Origin: Sphingomonadales bacterium
Lineage (GTDB): Bacteria; Bacteroidota; Bacteroidia; Flavobacteriales_D; Crocinitomicaceae
Direction: 5' to 3'
Length of the DNA: 57,443 nucleotides
Assembly (NCBI GenBank): GCA_016872115.1
Contig: VHBC01000012.1
Location: forward strand, 1 to 57,443
Shown: piece after piece, positions 45,358 to 54,410 of the stretch
How positions within the stretch are numbered: the first letter of the stretch is position 1
Layout of the letters: each line of letters starts with the position of its first letter
Notes under the pieces: model-generated
What the model was told of the DNA's origin: nothing
The model's input: the letters and a program-made list of their open reading frames with translations, nothing else
Database searches by the model: none
Program-made: the position numbers and the translations under genes

Positions 45358-45386
45358 TTGTTTACGATCTACTCACTGCAACTTTG
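45358..45386 (+). promoter_or_regulatory. Possible recA promoter
   Basis: TTG at 45358-45360 and CAACTTTG at 45379-45386, one mismatch from TAnnTTTG, 18 bases apart. No LexA box was recognised in this short gap. Confidence 0.35.
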
Positions 45387-45427
45387 TAAAAATTATTCAC
45401 CGAGCCTCGCTCACAACAACAAACGAT

Positions 45428-46456
45428 ATGTCTAAAGAACAAAACCTCGACAAACTTAAAGCGCTCCAGCTGACCATGGAGAAGCTTGACAAAACTTTTG
45501 GTAAAGGATCCGTTATGAAACTCGGAGACGCGCCTGTAGAACAAGTAGAAGTGATTCCTACTGGCTCTTTAACCCTTGACCTCGCTCTTGGTATCAATGG
45601 CTACCCGAAAGGGCGCGTTGTTGAAATCTACGGTCCAGAATCTTCAGGTAAAACAACCTTAGCCATCCACGCAATTGCAGAAGTGCAAAAACAAGGTGGA
45701 ATAGCAGCTTTTATAGATGCCGAACACGCCTTCGACCAATTTTACGCTCAAAAATTAGGTGTCGATATCTCTAATTTATTGATATCTCAACCAGACAACG
45801 GCGAGCAAGCACTCGAAATTGCCGATAACCTCATTCGCTCTGGCGCAATTGATTTGATCGTTATTGACTCCGTTGCAGCTCTTACACCAAAAGCTGAAAT
45901 CGAAGGCGAAATGGGTGATTCCCAAATGGGTCTGCAAGCACGCCTCATGTCCAAGGCGCTACGCAAACTTACCGGATCCATTAATAAAGCCGGATGCTGT
46001 TGTATTTTCATCAATCAACTCCGCGATAAAATCGGTGTCATGTTTGGCAATCCAGAAACCACTACAGGAGGTAATGCCCTTAAATTCTACTCTTCTATTC
46101 GTATCGATATCCGCCGCGCAACGCAACTTAAAGATGGTGAAGACGTCATCGGTAACCGCGTAAAAGTAAAAGTGGTCAAGAATAAAGTTGCCCCGCCTTT
46201 TAGAAAAGCAGAATTCGACATTATGTATGGAGAAGGTATTTCTAAAGTAGGTGAAATCATTGACCTCGGAGTAGATCTCAATATTCTCAAAAAAAGTGGT
46301 TCTTGGTTTTCGTACGGAGAAACAAAACTCGGACAAGGTAGAGACGCCATTAAAGCACTTATCCTAGACAATCCAGAGCTCATGGAAGAACTCGAAGAAA
46401 AAATAAAAAGTGTACTTGTGGCGCCGAATGGTCAAGCTGACGTGCTACAAGACTAG
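45428..46456 (+). CDS. recA: Recombinase RecA
   Basis: A 342-residue RecA with Walker [10 protein letters not shown], the FIDAEHAFD region, the L2 region with [17 protein letters not shown] and the C-terminal acidic tail. It forms filaments on single-stranded DNA for homologous recombination and, where present, for LexA cleavage. Length and motifs are normal. Followed by a strong terminator. Confidence 0.98.
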   Translation: MSKEQNLDKLKALQLTMEKLDKTFGKGSVMKLGDAPVEQVEVIPTGSLTLDLALGINGYPKGRVVEIYGPESSGKTTLAIHAIAEVQKQGGIAAFIDAEHAFDQFYAQKLGVDISNLLISQPDNGEQALEIADNLIRSGAIDLIVIDSVAALTPKAEIEGEMGDSQMGLQARLMSKALRKLTGSINKAGCCCIFINQLRDKIGVMFGNPETTTGGNALKFYSSIRIDIRRATQLKDGEDVIGNRVKVKVVKNKVAPPFRKAEFDIMYGEGISKVGEIIDLGVDLNILKKSGSWFSYGETKLGQGRDAIKALILDNPELMEELEEKIKSVLVAPNGQADVLQD

Positions 46457-46477
46457 ACCTATCGTTTGGTTGGAAAG

Positions 46478-46505
46478 CGGCGCTCTTCGGAGCGCCGTTT
46501 TTTTT
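46478..46505 (+). terminator. Terminator after recA
   Basis: An 8-bp GC stem, 46478-46485 with 46490-46497, closed by a TTCG tetraloop and followed by eight or more T. It starts 22 bases after the recA stop codon. Confidence 0.95.
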
Positions 46506-46532
46506 AAACAATAAAAATTTTTTCTGTGCGTT

Positions 46533-46564
46533 TTTGGTCAATGAGCTAAACTTATTTATCTTCG
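46533..46564 (+). promoter_or_regulatory. Possible promoter for the 234-residue lipoprotein
   Basis: TTTG at 46533-46536 and TATCTTCG (one mismatch) at 46557-46564, spaced 20 bases, 22 bases before the ATG. Confidence 0.45.
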
Positions 46565-46585
46565 ATACACTAAAACCAAAAAATT

Positions 46586-47290
46586 ATGAAAACCTACCTC
46601 TCAATTATCGCTGCTTCAGCACTCCTACTTGGTACCAGCACAGGATGTAAGAAAAAAGGCTGTATGGACCAAAATGCCGTCAATTACAATGCCGAAGCCA
46701 AAAAAGACGACGGAACTTGTAAATACATACCAACAATTACAGTAAACGGCAACAACCCTGAAAATATAAATGTAGGCGACAACTATACTGACGCTGGTGC
46801 CACAGCCACCAATAAAGATGGCAGCACAGTCAATGTTTTGACCAATAGCCAAGTAGATGCCACAACAAAAGGGACATACTTAGTCACCTACACCGCTACA
46901 AATGAAAACGGATCAGCCACTGCAACCCGTACAGTAAATGTAAATATCGGCCAAGGCAATTGGTTAGTCACTTGGGCAGTAACCAGCGATTGCGGCAACG
47001 CTTTCCCACTCACTACAGACCCAAGCATAACAGCAGGTGCTAGCGCCAACGAATTGGTTATTGATAACATGTTCAATTTAGTAGGTGGTACTGCCAATGC
47101 AACCATTAATGGCAATAACATTAACGTGCCAAACCAAATGATTGACGTCACTCTCGGTCAAGTAACCTTCTCCGGCGTGGGCAGCATTAATAACCAAGCT
47201 AACCTCATCACCATCAACTATACTTACGACAATACAATCCCACTTATCGGCGGAACAGGATCTTGTGTTGCCACCTATACAAAGCAATAG
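46586..47290 (+). CDS. Lipoprotein with DUF5011 Ig-like domain
   Basis: A 234-residue protein with lipobox (GTSTGC, Cys21). CMDQNAVNYNAEAKKDDGTC is a small Cys-bracketed, Asp-rich repeat frequent in Bacteroidota surface proteins, and ITVNGNNPENINVGDNYTD is a DUF5011 Ig-like domain (about 48-110). The C-terminal ~115 residues are unrecognised. Isolated between two terminators, hence monocistronic. Confidence 0.85.
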   Translation: MKTYLSIIAASALLLGTSTGCKKKGCMDQNAVNYNAEAKKDDGTCKYIPTITVNGNNPENINVGDNYTDAGATATNKDGSTVNVLTNSQVDATTKGTYLVTYTATNENGSATATRTVNVNIGQGNWLVTWAVTSDCGNAFPLTTDPSITAGASANELVIDNMFNLVGGTANATINGNNINVPNQMIDVTLGQVTFSGVGSINNQANLITINYTYDNTIPLIGGTGSCVATYTKQ

Positions 47291-47311
47291 TTAATTAAAT
47301 ATCACCATAGG

Positions 47312-47337
47312 AAAGGCCCGAAAATTCGGGCCTTTTT
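47312..47337 (+). terminator. Terminator after the DUF5011 lipoprotein gene
   Basis: Inverted repeat with GGCCCGA/TCGGGCC core (47315-47321, 47326-47332) and 3' T run, 25 bases past the stop codon. A-rich on the other side, so possibly bidirectional. Confidence 0.9.
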
Positions 47338-47387
47338 CGTTTTAAAAAAAGGGGGACATTATGTAACCCTTAATTTTTAAATCCGTA

Positions 47388-47419
47388 TTTGCTTTCCTAG
47401 ACGGAAAACTCTACTTTTG
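47388..47419 (+). promoter_or_regulatory. Promoter for the membrane pyrophosphatase
   Basis: TTTG at 47388-47391 and TACTTTTG at 47412-47419 with exactly 20 bases between, a full match to the Bacteroidota consensus. The ATG is 28 bases downstream. Confidence 0.7.
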
Positions 47420-47447
47420 CCCCTAATTTTCAATTTAAAATTAATTT

Positions 47448-49865
47448 ATGAACGCAATTTACATTCCAATTGGATTGTCTCTTATCGGGCTCTTGTTTAT
47501 GCTCGTTAAAATGGCATGGGTGAAAAAACAACCGGCCGGAGACGAAAAAATGCTAACAATTGCCAAGAGCATAAAAGAAGGTGCAATGGCATTTTTATCA
47601 GCTGAGTACCGTTTACTCGCTATTTTCGTTGTGCTAGCATCAATTGCCTTGTTTGGCATATCGACAGTTGTTGATACAACACATTGGCTCATTGTTCCTG
47701 CATTTATTGTTGGTGCTATTTTCTCTGCTATCGCTGGGAACATCGGTATGCGCGTTGCAACAGACGCAAACGTACGTACCACTGAAGCTGCTAAAACATC
47801 CTTGCCAAATGCGCTCAAAGTTTCTTTTGGTGGTGGAACCGTTATGGGTCTAGGTGTTGCCGGACTAGCTGTACTTGGTTTGTCTTTGTTTTTCATGTTC
47901 TTCCTTTCTTACTTTATAAAAGGTGGCCATTGGAACTACGAAAATATGACCATGGTTCTAGAAGCCCTTGCCGGATTCTCTCTTGGTGCTGAATCTATTG
48001 CCTTGTTTGCACGTGTTGGTGGTGGTATTTACACTAAAGCTGCAGACGTAGGTGCTGACCTCGTTGGAAAAGTGGAGGCAGGTATTCCAGAAGATGACCC
48101 GCGCAATCCAGCTACTATTGCAGATAACGTTGGTGATAATGTTGGTGACGTAGCAGGAATGGGTGCTGACCTTTTTGGTTCATATGTAGCAACCGTACTT
48201 GCCTCAATGGTACTCGGTAATTACATCATCAAAGATATGGCTGAAAATGGCCAAGAGCTTAGTGCTTTTAACGGAATGGGCCCAATCTTACTTCCGATCA
48301 TGATTGCCGGTGTAGGTATCATTGCCTCGATCATTGGAACATTCCTCGTTCGCATTTCATCAAACGATGCAAAAGAAAACGAAGTTCAAAAAGCATTGAA
48401 CATTGGTAACATCACCTCGATCATTCTTTCTGCTGTTGCTGGTTGGTTCCTCGTTCAATGGATGCTTCCTGAAACTATCAATATGAAGTTTTTTGGTATT
48501 GAAGATGCAGTAGCCATTCCTTCACGTCATGTATTCTACGCAACGCTTGTAGGTCTTTCAGTAGGCTATTTGATTTCTTTCTTTACAGAGTATTATACTG
48601 CATTAGGTAAAAAACCAGTATTGGGAATTGTTCAAAATTCATCCACTGGTGCCGCAACCAATATTATCGCAGGTTTGGCAACGGGAATGATCTCTACCTT
48701 CTCTTCTGTTATTTTATTTGCAGCAGCTATTTGGGGTTCATACGCATTAGCAGGTTTCTACGGTGTTGCCATTGCTGCATCTGCCATGATGGCAACAACT
48801 GCTATGCAATTAGCAATTGACGCTTTCGGACCAATCGCAGATAACGCAGGTGGTGTAGCCGAAATGAGTGAGCTTCCTAAGGAAGTTCGTCAGCGTACTG
48901 ACGTTCTTGATTCAGTTGGTAATACAACTGCAGCTGTGGGTAAAGGCTTTGCCATTGCCTCTGCTGCACTTACGGCACTTGCTTTATTCGCAGCATATGT
49001 GACCTTTACAGGTATTAATGGTATCAACATTTTCAAAGCGCCAGTACTTGCAGCATTATTTATCGGTGGCATGATTCCAGTTGTTTTCTCGGCGCTTGCC
49101 ATGAAATCAGTGGGTAGTGCGGCCATGGACATGGTCAACGAAGTGCGACGTCAGTTCCGCGAAATCCCCGGAATTATGGAAGGTACTGGGCAGCCAGAAT
49201 ACGGCAAATGCGTAGAAATCTCTACCAAAGCAGCGCTTCGTGAAATGATGCTACCAGGAGCACTCACTATTTTAACTCCAATTGTTATTGGCTTAGGAAC
49301 TGGTTTTATTTCTGGTAACTGGGAAATGGCTGCCGAAGTACTCGGTGGTTATATGGCTGGTGTTGCCGTATCTGGTGTTCTATGGGCAATCTTCCAAAAC
49401 AATGCAGGTGGCGCGTGGGACAACGCTAAAAAATCTTTCGAAGCAGGTGTTATCATTAACGGAGAAATGACATACAAAGGTTCTGATGCCCATAAAGCAG
49501 CTGTAACTGGAGATACCGTTGGTGACCCATTCAAAGACACTTCTGGTCCATCGATGAACATCTTGATCAAATTAACTTGTTTGGTTGGTTTGGTAATTGC
49601 ACCTATCATGGGTGAAAAAATCCAAGATGCTAAACCACGTGTGGTTCAAAAATGTGAAACAAGTTGTCAAGATAATTCAGACATGAAATGTGACATGAAT
49701 GCATGTGCATCAATGACCAAAGATGAATGTGCAAAAATTTGTGACGAAAAAGGATGCTCTGCTGAAGAGAAAGCAATTTGTATGGCACATTACGGTAATG
49801 ATGGCAAATGGATCGGTGGAGCCGACAAATGCTCAAAAGATAAAAAAGATTGTTGTGACAAATAA
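47448..49865 (+). CDS. hppA: Membrane-bound, K+-dependent-type pyrophosphatase with Cys-rich C-terminal tail
   Basis: An 805-residue ion-pumping pyrophosphatase with about 16 transmembrane helices. The catalytic loop [20 protein letters not shown] and [17 protein letters not shown] are intact. GNTTAA at 491-496 is the alanine form of K+-dependent enzymes. In the ion gate, residue 244 is Gly (DLFGSY) where Na+ pumps have Glu, while Glu182 (GAES) appears in the preceding helix, as in Flavobacterium-like proton pumps; this is from memory of the family. Residues 722-805 form a hydrophilic tail with 11 Cys (736 to 803), unlike the usual short end. It converts PPi energy into a membrane gradient. 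Bounded by a promoter and a terminator. Confidence 0.94.
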   Translation: MNAIYIPIGLSLIGLLFMLVKMAWVKKQPAGDEKMLTIAKSIKEGAMAFLSAEYRLLAIFVVLASIALFGISTVVDTTHWLIVPAFIVGAIFSAIAGNIGMRVATDANVRTTEAAKTSLPNALKVSFGGGTVMGLGVAGLAVLGLSLFFMFFLSYFIKGGHWNYENMTMVLEALAGFSLGAESIALFARVGGGIYTKAADVGADLVGKVEAGIPEDDPRNPATIADNVGDNVGDVAGMGADLFGSYVATVLASMVLGNYIIKDMAENGQELSAFNGMGPILLPIMIAGVGIIASIIGTFLVRISSNDAKENEVQKALNIGNITSIILSAVAGWFLVQWMLPETINMKFFGIEDAVAIPSRHVFYATLVGLSVGYLISFFTEYYTALGKKPVLGIVQNSSTGAATNIIAGLATGMISTFSSVILFAAAIWGSYALAGFYGVAIAASAMMATTAMQLAIDAFGPIADNAGGVAEMSELPKEVRQRTDVLDSVGNTTAAVGKGFAIASAALTALALFAAYVTFTGINGINIFKAPVLAALFIGGMIPVVFSALAMKSVGSAAMDMVNEVRRQFREIPGIMEGTGQPEYGKCVEISTKAALREMMLPGALTILTPIVIGLGTGFISGNWEMAAEVLGGYMAGVAVSGVLWAIFQNNAGGAWDNAKKSFEAGVIINGEMTYKGSDAHKAAVTGDTVGDPFKDTSGPSMNILIKLTCLVGLVIAPIMGEKIQDAKPRVVQKCETSCQDNSDMKCDMNACASMTKDECAKICDEKGCSAEEKAICMAHYGNDGKWIGGADKCSKDKKDCCDK

Positions 49866-49887
49866 ACAACAGTTCAGATAAAATACT

Positions 49888-49915
49888 AAAGCCACCCTAA
49901 GCGGTGGCTTTTTTT
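49888..49915 (+). terminator. Terminator after hppA
   Basis: Stem 49889-49896 with 49903-49910 around a 6-base loop, followed by T7. Starts 24 bases past the stop. Confidence 0.88.
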
Positions 49916-49933
49916 GTTTCATATCTTTGATTG

Positions 49934-50287
49934 ATGCAGCAAAATTTAAACGCAAAAAATAAAGATTTCTTTGCCGATGTATATGAGGTTGTCAAAATGA
50001 TTCCTGTTGGCAGAGTCACAAGTTATGGTGCTATTGCCAATTATCTTGGTGCCAAGCAAGGTGCTCGAATGGTTGGCTGGGCCATGAATGCAAGCCATAG
50101 CATGCCTGATATTCCAGCGCATCGGGTAGTGAACAGAAAGGGGATTTTGACAGGGAAGCACCATTTTGAGGAGCCAAACCAAATGCAAAGGCAACTTGAA
50201 AATGAAGGCATCGTGGTCATCGAAAATCAAATTCAAAATTTTGAAAAAGTTTATTGGAATCCTGCAGTTGAATTGGGACTCCCTTAA
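49934..50287 (+). CDS. Alkyltransferase-like protein (MGMT fold, no active-site Cys)
   Basis: A 117-residue protein with the MGMT C-terminal domain (VTSYGAIANYLGAKQGARMVGWAMN). Where repair enzymes have PCHR, this has PAHR with Ala62, so it cannot transfer alkyl groups to itself. ATL proteins instead bind O6-alkylguanine and recruit nucleotide excision repair. Start is ATG at 49934 rather than the TTG at 49931. Confidence 0.88.
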   Translation: MQQNLNAKNKDFFADVYEVVKMIPVGRVTSYGAIANYLGAKQGARMVGWAMNASHSMPDIPAHRVVNRKGILTGKHHFEEPNQMQRQLENEGIVVIENQIQNFEKVYWNPAVELGLP

Positions 50288-50305
50288 AGGATTCTATTAA
50301 TTTTG
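50273..50305 (+). promoter_or_regulatory. Possible promoter for the PLP enzyme gene
   Basis: TTG at 50273-50275 and TAATTTTG at 50298-50305 (exact -7 match), 22 bases apart, slightly long. Lies within the end of the ATL gene and before ATG 50324. Confidence 0.4.
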
Positions 50306-50323
50306 CCAAAAAAACATCGATCA

Positions 50324-51463
50324 ATGAAATTTGCAACCAAAGCCATTCACGCAGGTGTACATCCAGATGCTTCAACTGGAGCCATCATGACTCCTATTTA
50401 TCAAACCTCCACTTATGTGCAAGACGGCGTGGGTAATCACAAAGGTTACGAGTACTCACGTACCCTGAACCCCACTAGACATGCACTTGAAAAGAATATT
50501 GCAGCTATCGAAAATGGTAAACATGGCGCTTGTTTTGGTTCTGGTTTAGCTGCCATTGATTGTGTCATTAAAATGCTAAATCCTGGAGATGAAATCATTT
50601 CAACCAACGACCTCTATGGCGGATCTTACCGTATTTTCAACACCATTTTTGCAAAATATGGCCTGGTTTTTCACTTCGTAGACATGCAAGATCCTGCTGC
50701 CGTTGCGGCATTGGTCAATGAAAATACCAAACTCATTTGGGTGGAGACGCCAACAAACCCCATGATGAACATTATCGACATCAAAGCAATGTCCGCAATT
50801 GCAAAAAAAGCCGGTGCCATGCTTTGTGTTGACAACACGTTTGCAACTCCTTACCTGCAGAATCCGCTCGATTTAGGTGCAGATATGGTCATGCATTCTG
50901 TAACCAAATATTTGGGTGGCCACTCCGATGTAATCATGGGTGCATTGGTTTGCAACAATGACGCACTTGCTGCCGAAATGTACCGCATTCAAAATTCCTC
51001 AGGAGCAGTTACAGCTCCTATGGATTCATTTTTAGTGTTGCGCGGCATCAAAACCTTGCATCTGCGCATGCAGCGACATTGTGAAAACGGCGAAAAGATT
51101 GCCCATTACCTCACAACTCACCCTGACGTAGACAAAGTATATTGGCCTGGTTTTGAAAACCACCCCAATCATCAGGTGGCCAAAGCACAAATGCGCGGTT
51201 TTGGCGGCATGATTTCCTTCACGCTTAAAGGCAATCAACTTCAAGATGCTTTAAATTTGGTCAAAAAGGTCGGAATTTTCGCCCTTGCAGAATCTCTGGG
51301 TGGTGTTGAATCATTAATCGGACACCCTGCCACTATGACACATGCATCTATTCCAAAAGAGGTGCGCGAAAAAAGCGGAGTGATTGATTCATTGATCCGA
51401 TTAAGTGTTGGTATTGAGGATGCCGAAGACCTTATTGCTGACCTCAAACAAGCGCTCGGTTAG
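50324..51463 (+). CDS. Cystathionine gamma-synthase/lyase family PLP enzyme
   Basis: A 379-residue PLP-dependent enzyme. Typical elements are [34 protein letters not shown] and the Schiff-base lysine in [14 protein letters not shown]. It acts in methionine/cysteine interconversion; synthase versus lyase cannot be told from sequence. A GTG/TTG upstream start was rejected in favour of 50324. Its last 4 bases overlap the converging response regulator. Confidence 0.9.
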   Translation: MKFATKAIHAGVHPDASTGAIMTPIYQTSTYVQDGVGNHKGYEYSRTLNPTRHALEKNIAAIENGKHGACFGSGLAAIDCVIKMLNPGDEIISTNDLYGGSYRIFNTIFAKYGLVFHFVDMQDPAAVAALVNENTKLIWVETPTNPMMNIIDIKAMSAIAKKAGAMLCVDNTFATPYLQNPLDLGADMVMHSVTKYLGGHSDVIMGALVCNNDALAAEMYRIQNSSGAVTAPMDSFLVLRGIKTLHLRMQRHCENGEKIAHYLTTHPDVDKVYWPGFENHPNHQVAKAQMRGFGGMISFTLKGNQLQDALNLVKKVGIFALAESLGGVESLIGHPATMTHASIPKEVREKSGVIDSLIRLSVGIEDAEDLIADLKQALG

Positions 51464-52206
51464 AGCAAGTCAAGACTTTTAAAGAACTGGTCTTTTTTTG
51501 CTGGCGATAACGGTATAGAGGAGCCGTCTTTTAATATAACCGATCCGCCATCGTGTTTGTCGTAGCGCTCGACATAATTTAAGTTGATCAAATGAGACTG
51601 ATGCACCCTGAAAAACGAAAAGCCAGCAAGCATGGTGTCGTAGTCTTTTAGGGTTTTAGAAACCAATATTTTTTTACCGTCGTTCAGATAGAAAAAGGTA
51701 TAGTTTTTATCTGCTTCACAATGCACGATATCGTCGATCTCAATAACAAAAATACTCTCTTGCGTTTTGAGCACTAACTTGCGTTTGTGTTGCGGATGAA
51801 TGTTGTGTTGTAAAGTAGTAAATTGGGTGTCGTCTTTTTTATGCTCAACGAGCTGAAGCGCATTGGTAATAGCGGTGTGTAGCTCCTCTGCATCGATAGG
51901 TTTGAGAATGTAATCAAGGGCTGAAAATTTTATTGCTTGGACAGCAAACTCTTGAAAAGCAGTGATAAAAATGACCTCAAATTGTTTGAATTTCACATTT
52001 TTGAGCACGTCAAATCCATTACCATCAGGCATTTGAATATCGAGCAAAACGATATCTGGCTTGATGTCTTCAATGGCTTCAATTCCTGACTCAACATTTT
52101 CGCCGTCGGTGTAGACACTCAGATTTAGGTCAAATGACTCTAACATTTTACGGATAAAGGTCCGCGTTGGTTTTTCATCATCAATGATCAGTACTTTTCG
52201 ACTCAT
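51460..52206 (-). CDS. LytTR response regulator
   Basis: A 248-residue response regulator: receiver domain (1-120) with phospho-acceptor Asp56 in DIVLLDIQMPDG and Lys in ILKPID, and a C-terminal LytTR DNA-binding domain (about 145-248). Works with the sensor kinase whose gene ends 13 bases upstream. It overlaps the converging PLP enzyme gene by 4 bases. Confidence 0.94.
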   Translation of the reverse strand: MSRKVLIIDDEKPTRTFIRKMLESFDLNLSVYTDGENVESGIEAIEDIKPDIVLLDIQMPDGNGFDVLKNVKFKQFEVIFITAFQEFAVQAIKFSALDYILKPIDAEELHTAITNALQLVEHKKDDTQFTTLQHNIHPQHKRKLVLKTQESIFVIEIDDIVHCEADKNYTFFYLNDGKKILVSKTLKDYDTMLAGFSFFRVHQSHLINLNYVERYDKHDGGSVILKDGSSIPLSPAKKDQFFKSLDLL

Positions 52207-52219
52207 GGCACGTAGTAGT

Positions 52220-54382
52220 TTATTGTTCGGATTCGTACTTTAAAGGCAAGACCATCGCAACGGATGTCCCTGTTTGTGTTTGGCTATTGAGGTCATCAAT
52301 GGTCAAACTACCATTAAATTTATACTTTTTATTGAGAATAGCGATGCGTTCACGCGTTATATCAATCGCCATACTTTTGTGAGTTTTCAATTTTTTAGTA
52401 CGCGCTGATTTTTTTCTGCCCACTCCGTTGTCTTGGATTTCAATGACCAACTGTTTTTCATGGTCATACATATTCACTACTATCTTGCCTCCTTTAACGG
52501 TGTGTAATTGTCCGTGTTCAATGGCATTTTCAATGAAAGGTTGGGTAATCATTGGAGACACCATTGCCTTATTGAAAATCAAGTCATCGCTGATATTCAA
52601 TTCATAATCGAAGCGGTTTTCAAAACGCATTTTTTGAGCGGCAAGATATTTATCCAAGATTTCTCTCTCGAGTTCTATTGCAATGAATTCTTTGGGTGAA
52701 TTTTCTAGGATAAGACGCATCAGGCGAGAGAAATTGACCAAAAATTGCGATGATTTTTCTGGGTCATTTTCATAAATATAGCTCTGAATTACAGACATGG
52801 CATTGAAAACAAAATGCGGATTCATTTGGGTGCGCAACAAGGTCTGAGACAGTTCTGCCTCACGTTGTTCTTGTTTGATTTTAACTTGCTGCATTCGCAA
52901 AACAAAAATCACTACACCAAATATGATCGCAACAATAAAAATGATGGATATAAACAATTGGCGGTCTTTTTGCAGCTCTATTATTTCGCGCTCTTTCTGG
53001 GCACGCTCTATTGAGGCTTGTTGATTGACAATTAAGCGTTCTCGCTCCTCTCTTAAATTGGCTGCAGCCATTTCTTCTATGCGCGCAGCACTGCGCCAAA
53101 CCGGACTGTTTTCTAACCAGTTACTGTATTTTTGTTGGTATTGATACGCGGCGGTAAATTGGCCTGTTTTCTGGGCTATATTCGCCAATTCACTGTATGC
53201 ATTCGCAATTTTAGGACGCACAAGCGCTTCGTTAGGCAAACTGTTCAGGCTAGATTCAAGAGCTGTTTTGGCCAACTTGAATTTTTGTGAGCGCATCAGG
53301 TACTGACCATATTCGTAATATAATTCTGCCGCAAAATAAGGATCTGTTTTTTTATTTAAATCAGCAAAAAGTGAGGCGTAAGCCAATTCTGCATTTTGGC
53401 CCGTCAGTTGATTGGCAGAAATCATGAGTAACCTCGCCTTTTTTTCATAACTGATATTACCCGCCTCTTTGAACCATTTATAGGCCAATCCAGCATAAAT
53501 ACTTGCAGAATTGTAGGCACTTATTCCCAAATAATATCGAGCCAACAAAAAATTGGAAAAAGCAAGGGCACGCTCATCCGTATTTGTTTTGGCGAGGTCT
53601 TTCGCGAGTTTGATATAGATTGAGGCTTGATTGAAATTCTTTACTTCTATTGAAATATTGGCAATCAATAACAATGGACTTTGTTTGAAGAAGTCAAGTT
53701 GAGCCTCCTCCGCAAGTTGTAGTGAAGTGATTGATCGCTGGACCGCTTGTTCAAAAAGATTGAAATTCCAGTAGGTCTCTGCTTGTTGTTGCATGGCCTC
53801 GATGAGGACCCATTTTTTATCCGAGCGCTTAGCATGTTGTAAAGCCGCATTACTGGCCCAAATGGCAGAATCCTTTTGGAATGAGGCGGTAAAATTTTTG
53901 GCGATTTGCAAATAAAAAGCAGTTTGATCGCGGTGCTTCAACTTATTGGCAAATTCTTTGCGCAACGTAGCATAATGATATTGTACTGTTTCGGGGAACA
54001 AAGAACAACCTAAAAGTTTTTTTTTCCAAACAGCTTTTGAATTCTTAAAATTAAATGAAGCAAGCTCCTCTTCAAAAATACGCTTAGCACCTTGAATATT
54101 GCCTACAAAAATTTGATTTTCAGCTGCAAGAAGCGCAATAAGGGCTTGGTTATGTTTTCCTGCATAGGCGTTTCGCTGGAGCACCAATGCTTCGATTTCT
54201 TTGTGCCATTCGAAGCGGTTGCGCTCGTAAATTGCATCGATGAGACGCAACCTAATTTGTAGCTGTAACGTCTTGTTTTTTGTACTTTGTAATTCTTGGC
54301 GTAGCTCTTCTTCGTTTTGCCCTAATAACTGCAAACTGAAAAAGAATCCGAAGATTACAAAAAACAACCTTAACTTTGACAT
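52220..54382 (-). CDS. TPR-containing LytS/YehU-type sensor histidine kinase
   Basis: A 720-residue kinase. Signal-like start, then a long TPR-like helical sensor region, one transmembrane helix (about 475-495), and a His-kinase domain with RTQMNPHFVFNAMSVIQS (phospho-His), ENAIEHG (N box) and DNGVGR (G box). The TPR part is predicted to lie outside the membrane. Cognate of the LytTR regulator. Its start codon is 28 bases from the start codon of the divergent type B cargo gene. Confidence 0.92.
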   Translation of the reverse strand: MSKLRLFFVIFGFFFSLQLLGQNEEELRQELQSTKNKTLQLQIRLRLIDAIYERNRFEWHKEIEALVLQRNAYAGKHNQALIALLAAENQIFVGNIQGAKRIFEEELASFNFKNSKAVWKKKLLGCSLFPETVQYHYATLRKEFANKLKHRDQTAFYLQIAKNFTASFQKDSAIWASNAALQHAKRSDKKWVLIEAMQQQAETYWNFNLFEQAVQRSITSLQLAEEAQLDFFKQSPLLLIANISIEVKNFNQASIYIKLAKDLAKTNTDERALAFSNFLLARYYLGISAYNSASIYAGLAYKWFKEAGNISYEKKARLLMISANQLTGQNAELAYASLFADLNKKTDPYFAAELYYEYGQYLMRSQKFKLAKTALESSLNSLPNEALVRPKIANAYSELANIAQKTGQFTAAYQYQQKYSNWLENSPVWRSAARIEEMAAANLREERERLIVNQQASIERAQKEREIIELQKDRQLFISIIFIVAIIFGVVIFVLRMQQVKIKQEQREAELSQTLLRTQMNPHFVFNAMSVIQSYIYENDPEKSSQFLVNFSRLMRLILENSPKEFIAIELEREILDKYLAAQKMRFENRFDYELNISDDLIFNKAMVSPMITQPFIENAIEHGQLHTVKGGKIVVNMYDHEKQLVIEIQDNGVGRKKSARTKKLKTHKSMAIDITRERIAILNKKYKFNGSLTIDDLNSQTQTGTSVAMVLPLKYESEQ

Positions 54383-54410
54383 TCACAACGAATATACAAA
54401 ATTCAAACGC

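Noticed and set aside
54240..54410. Upstream in-frame extension of the type B cargo gene
   Set aside because: It would overlap the sensor kinase gene by 143 bases and hides the signal peptide; the start at 54411 explains both.
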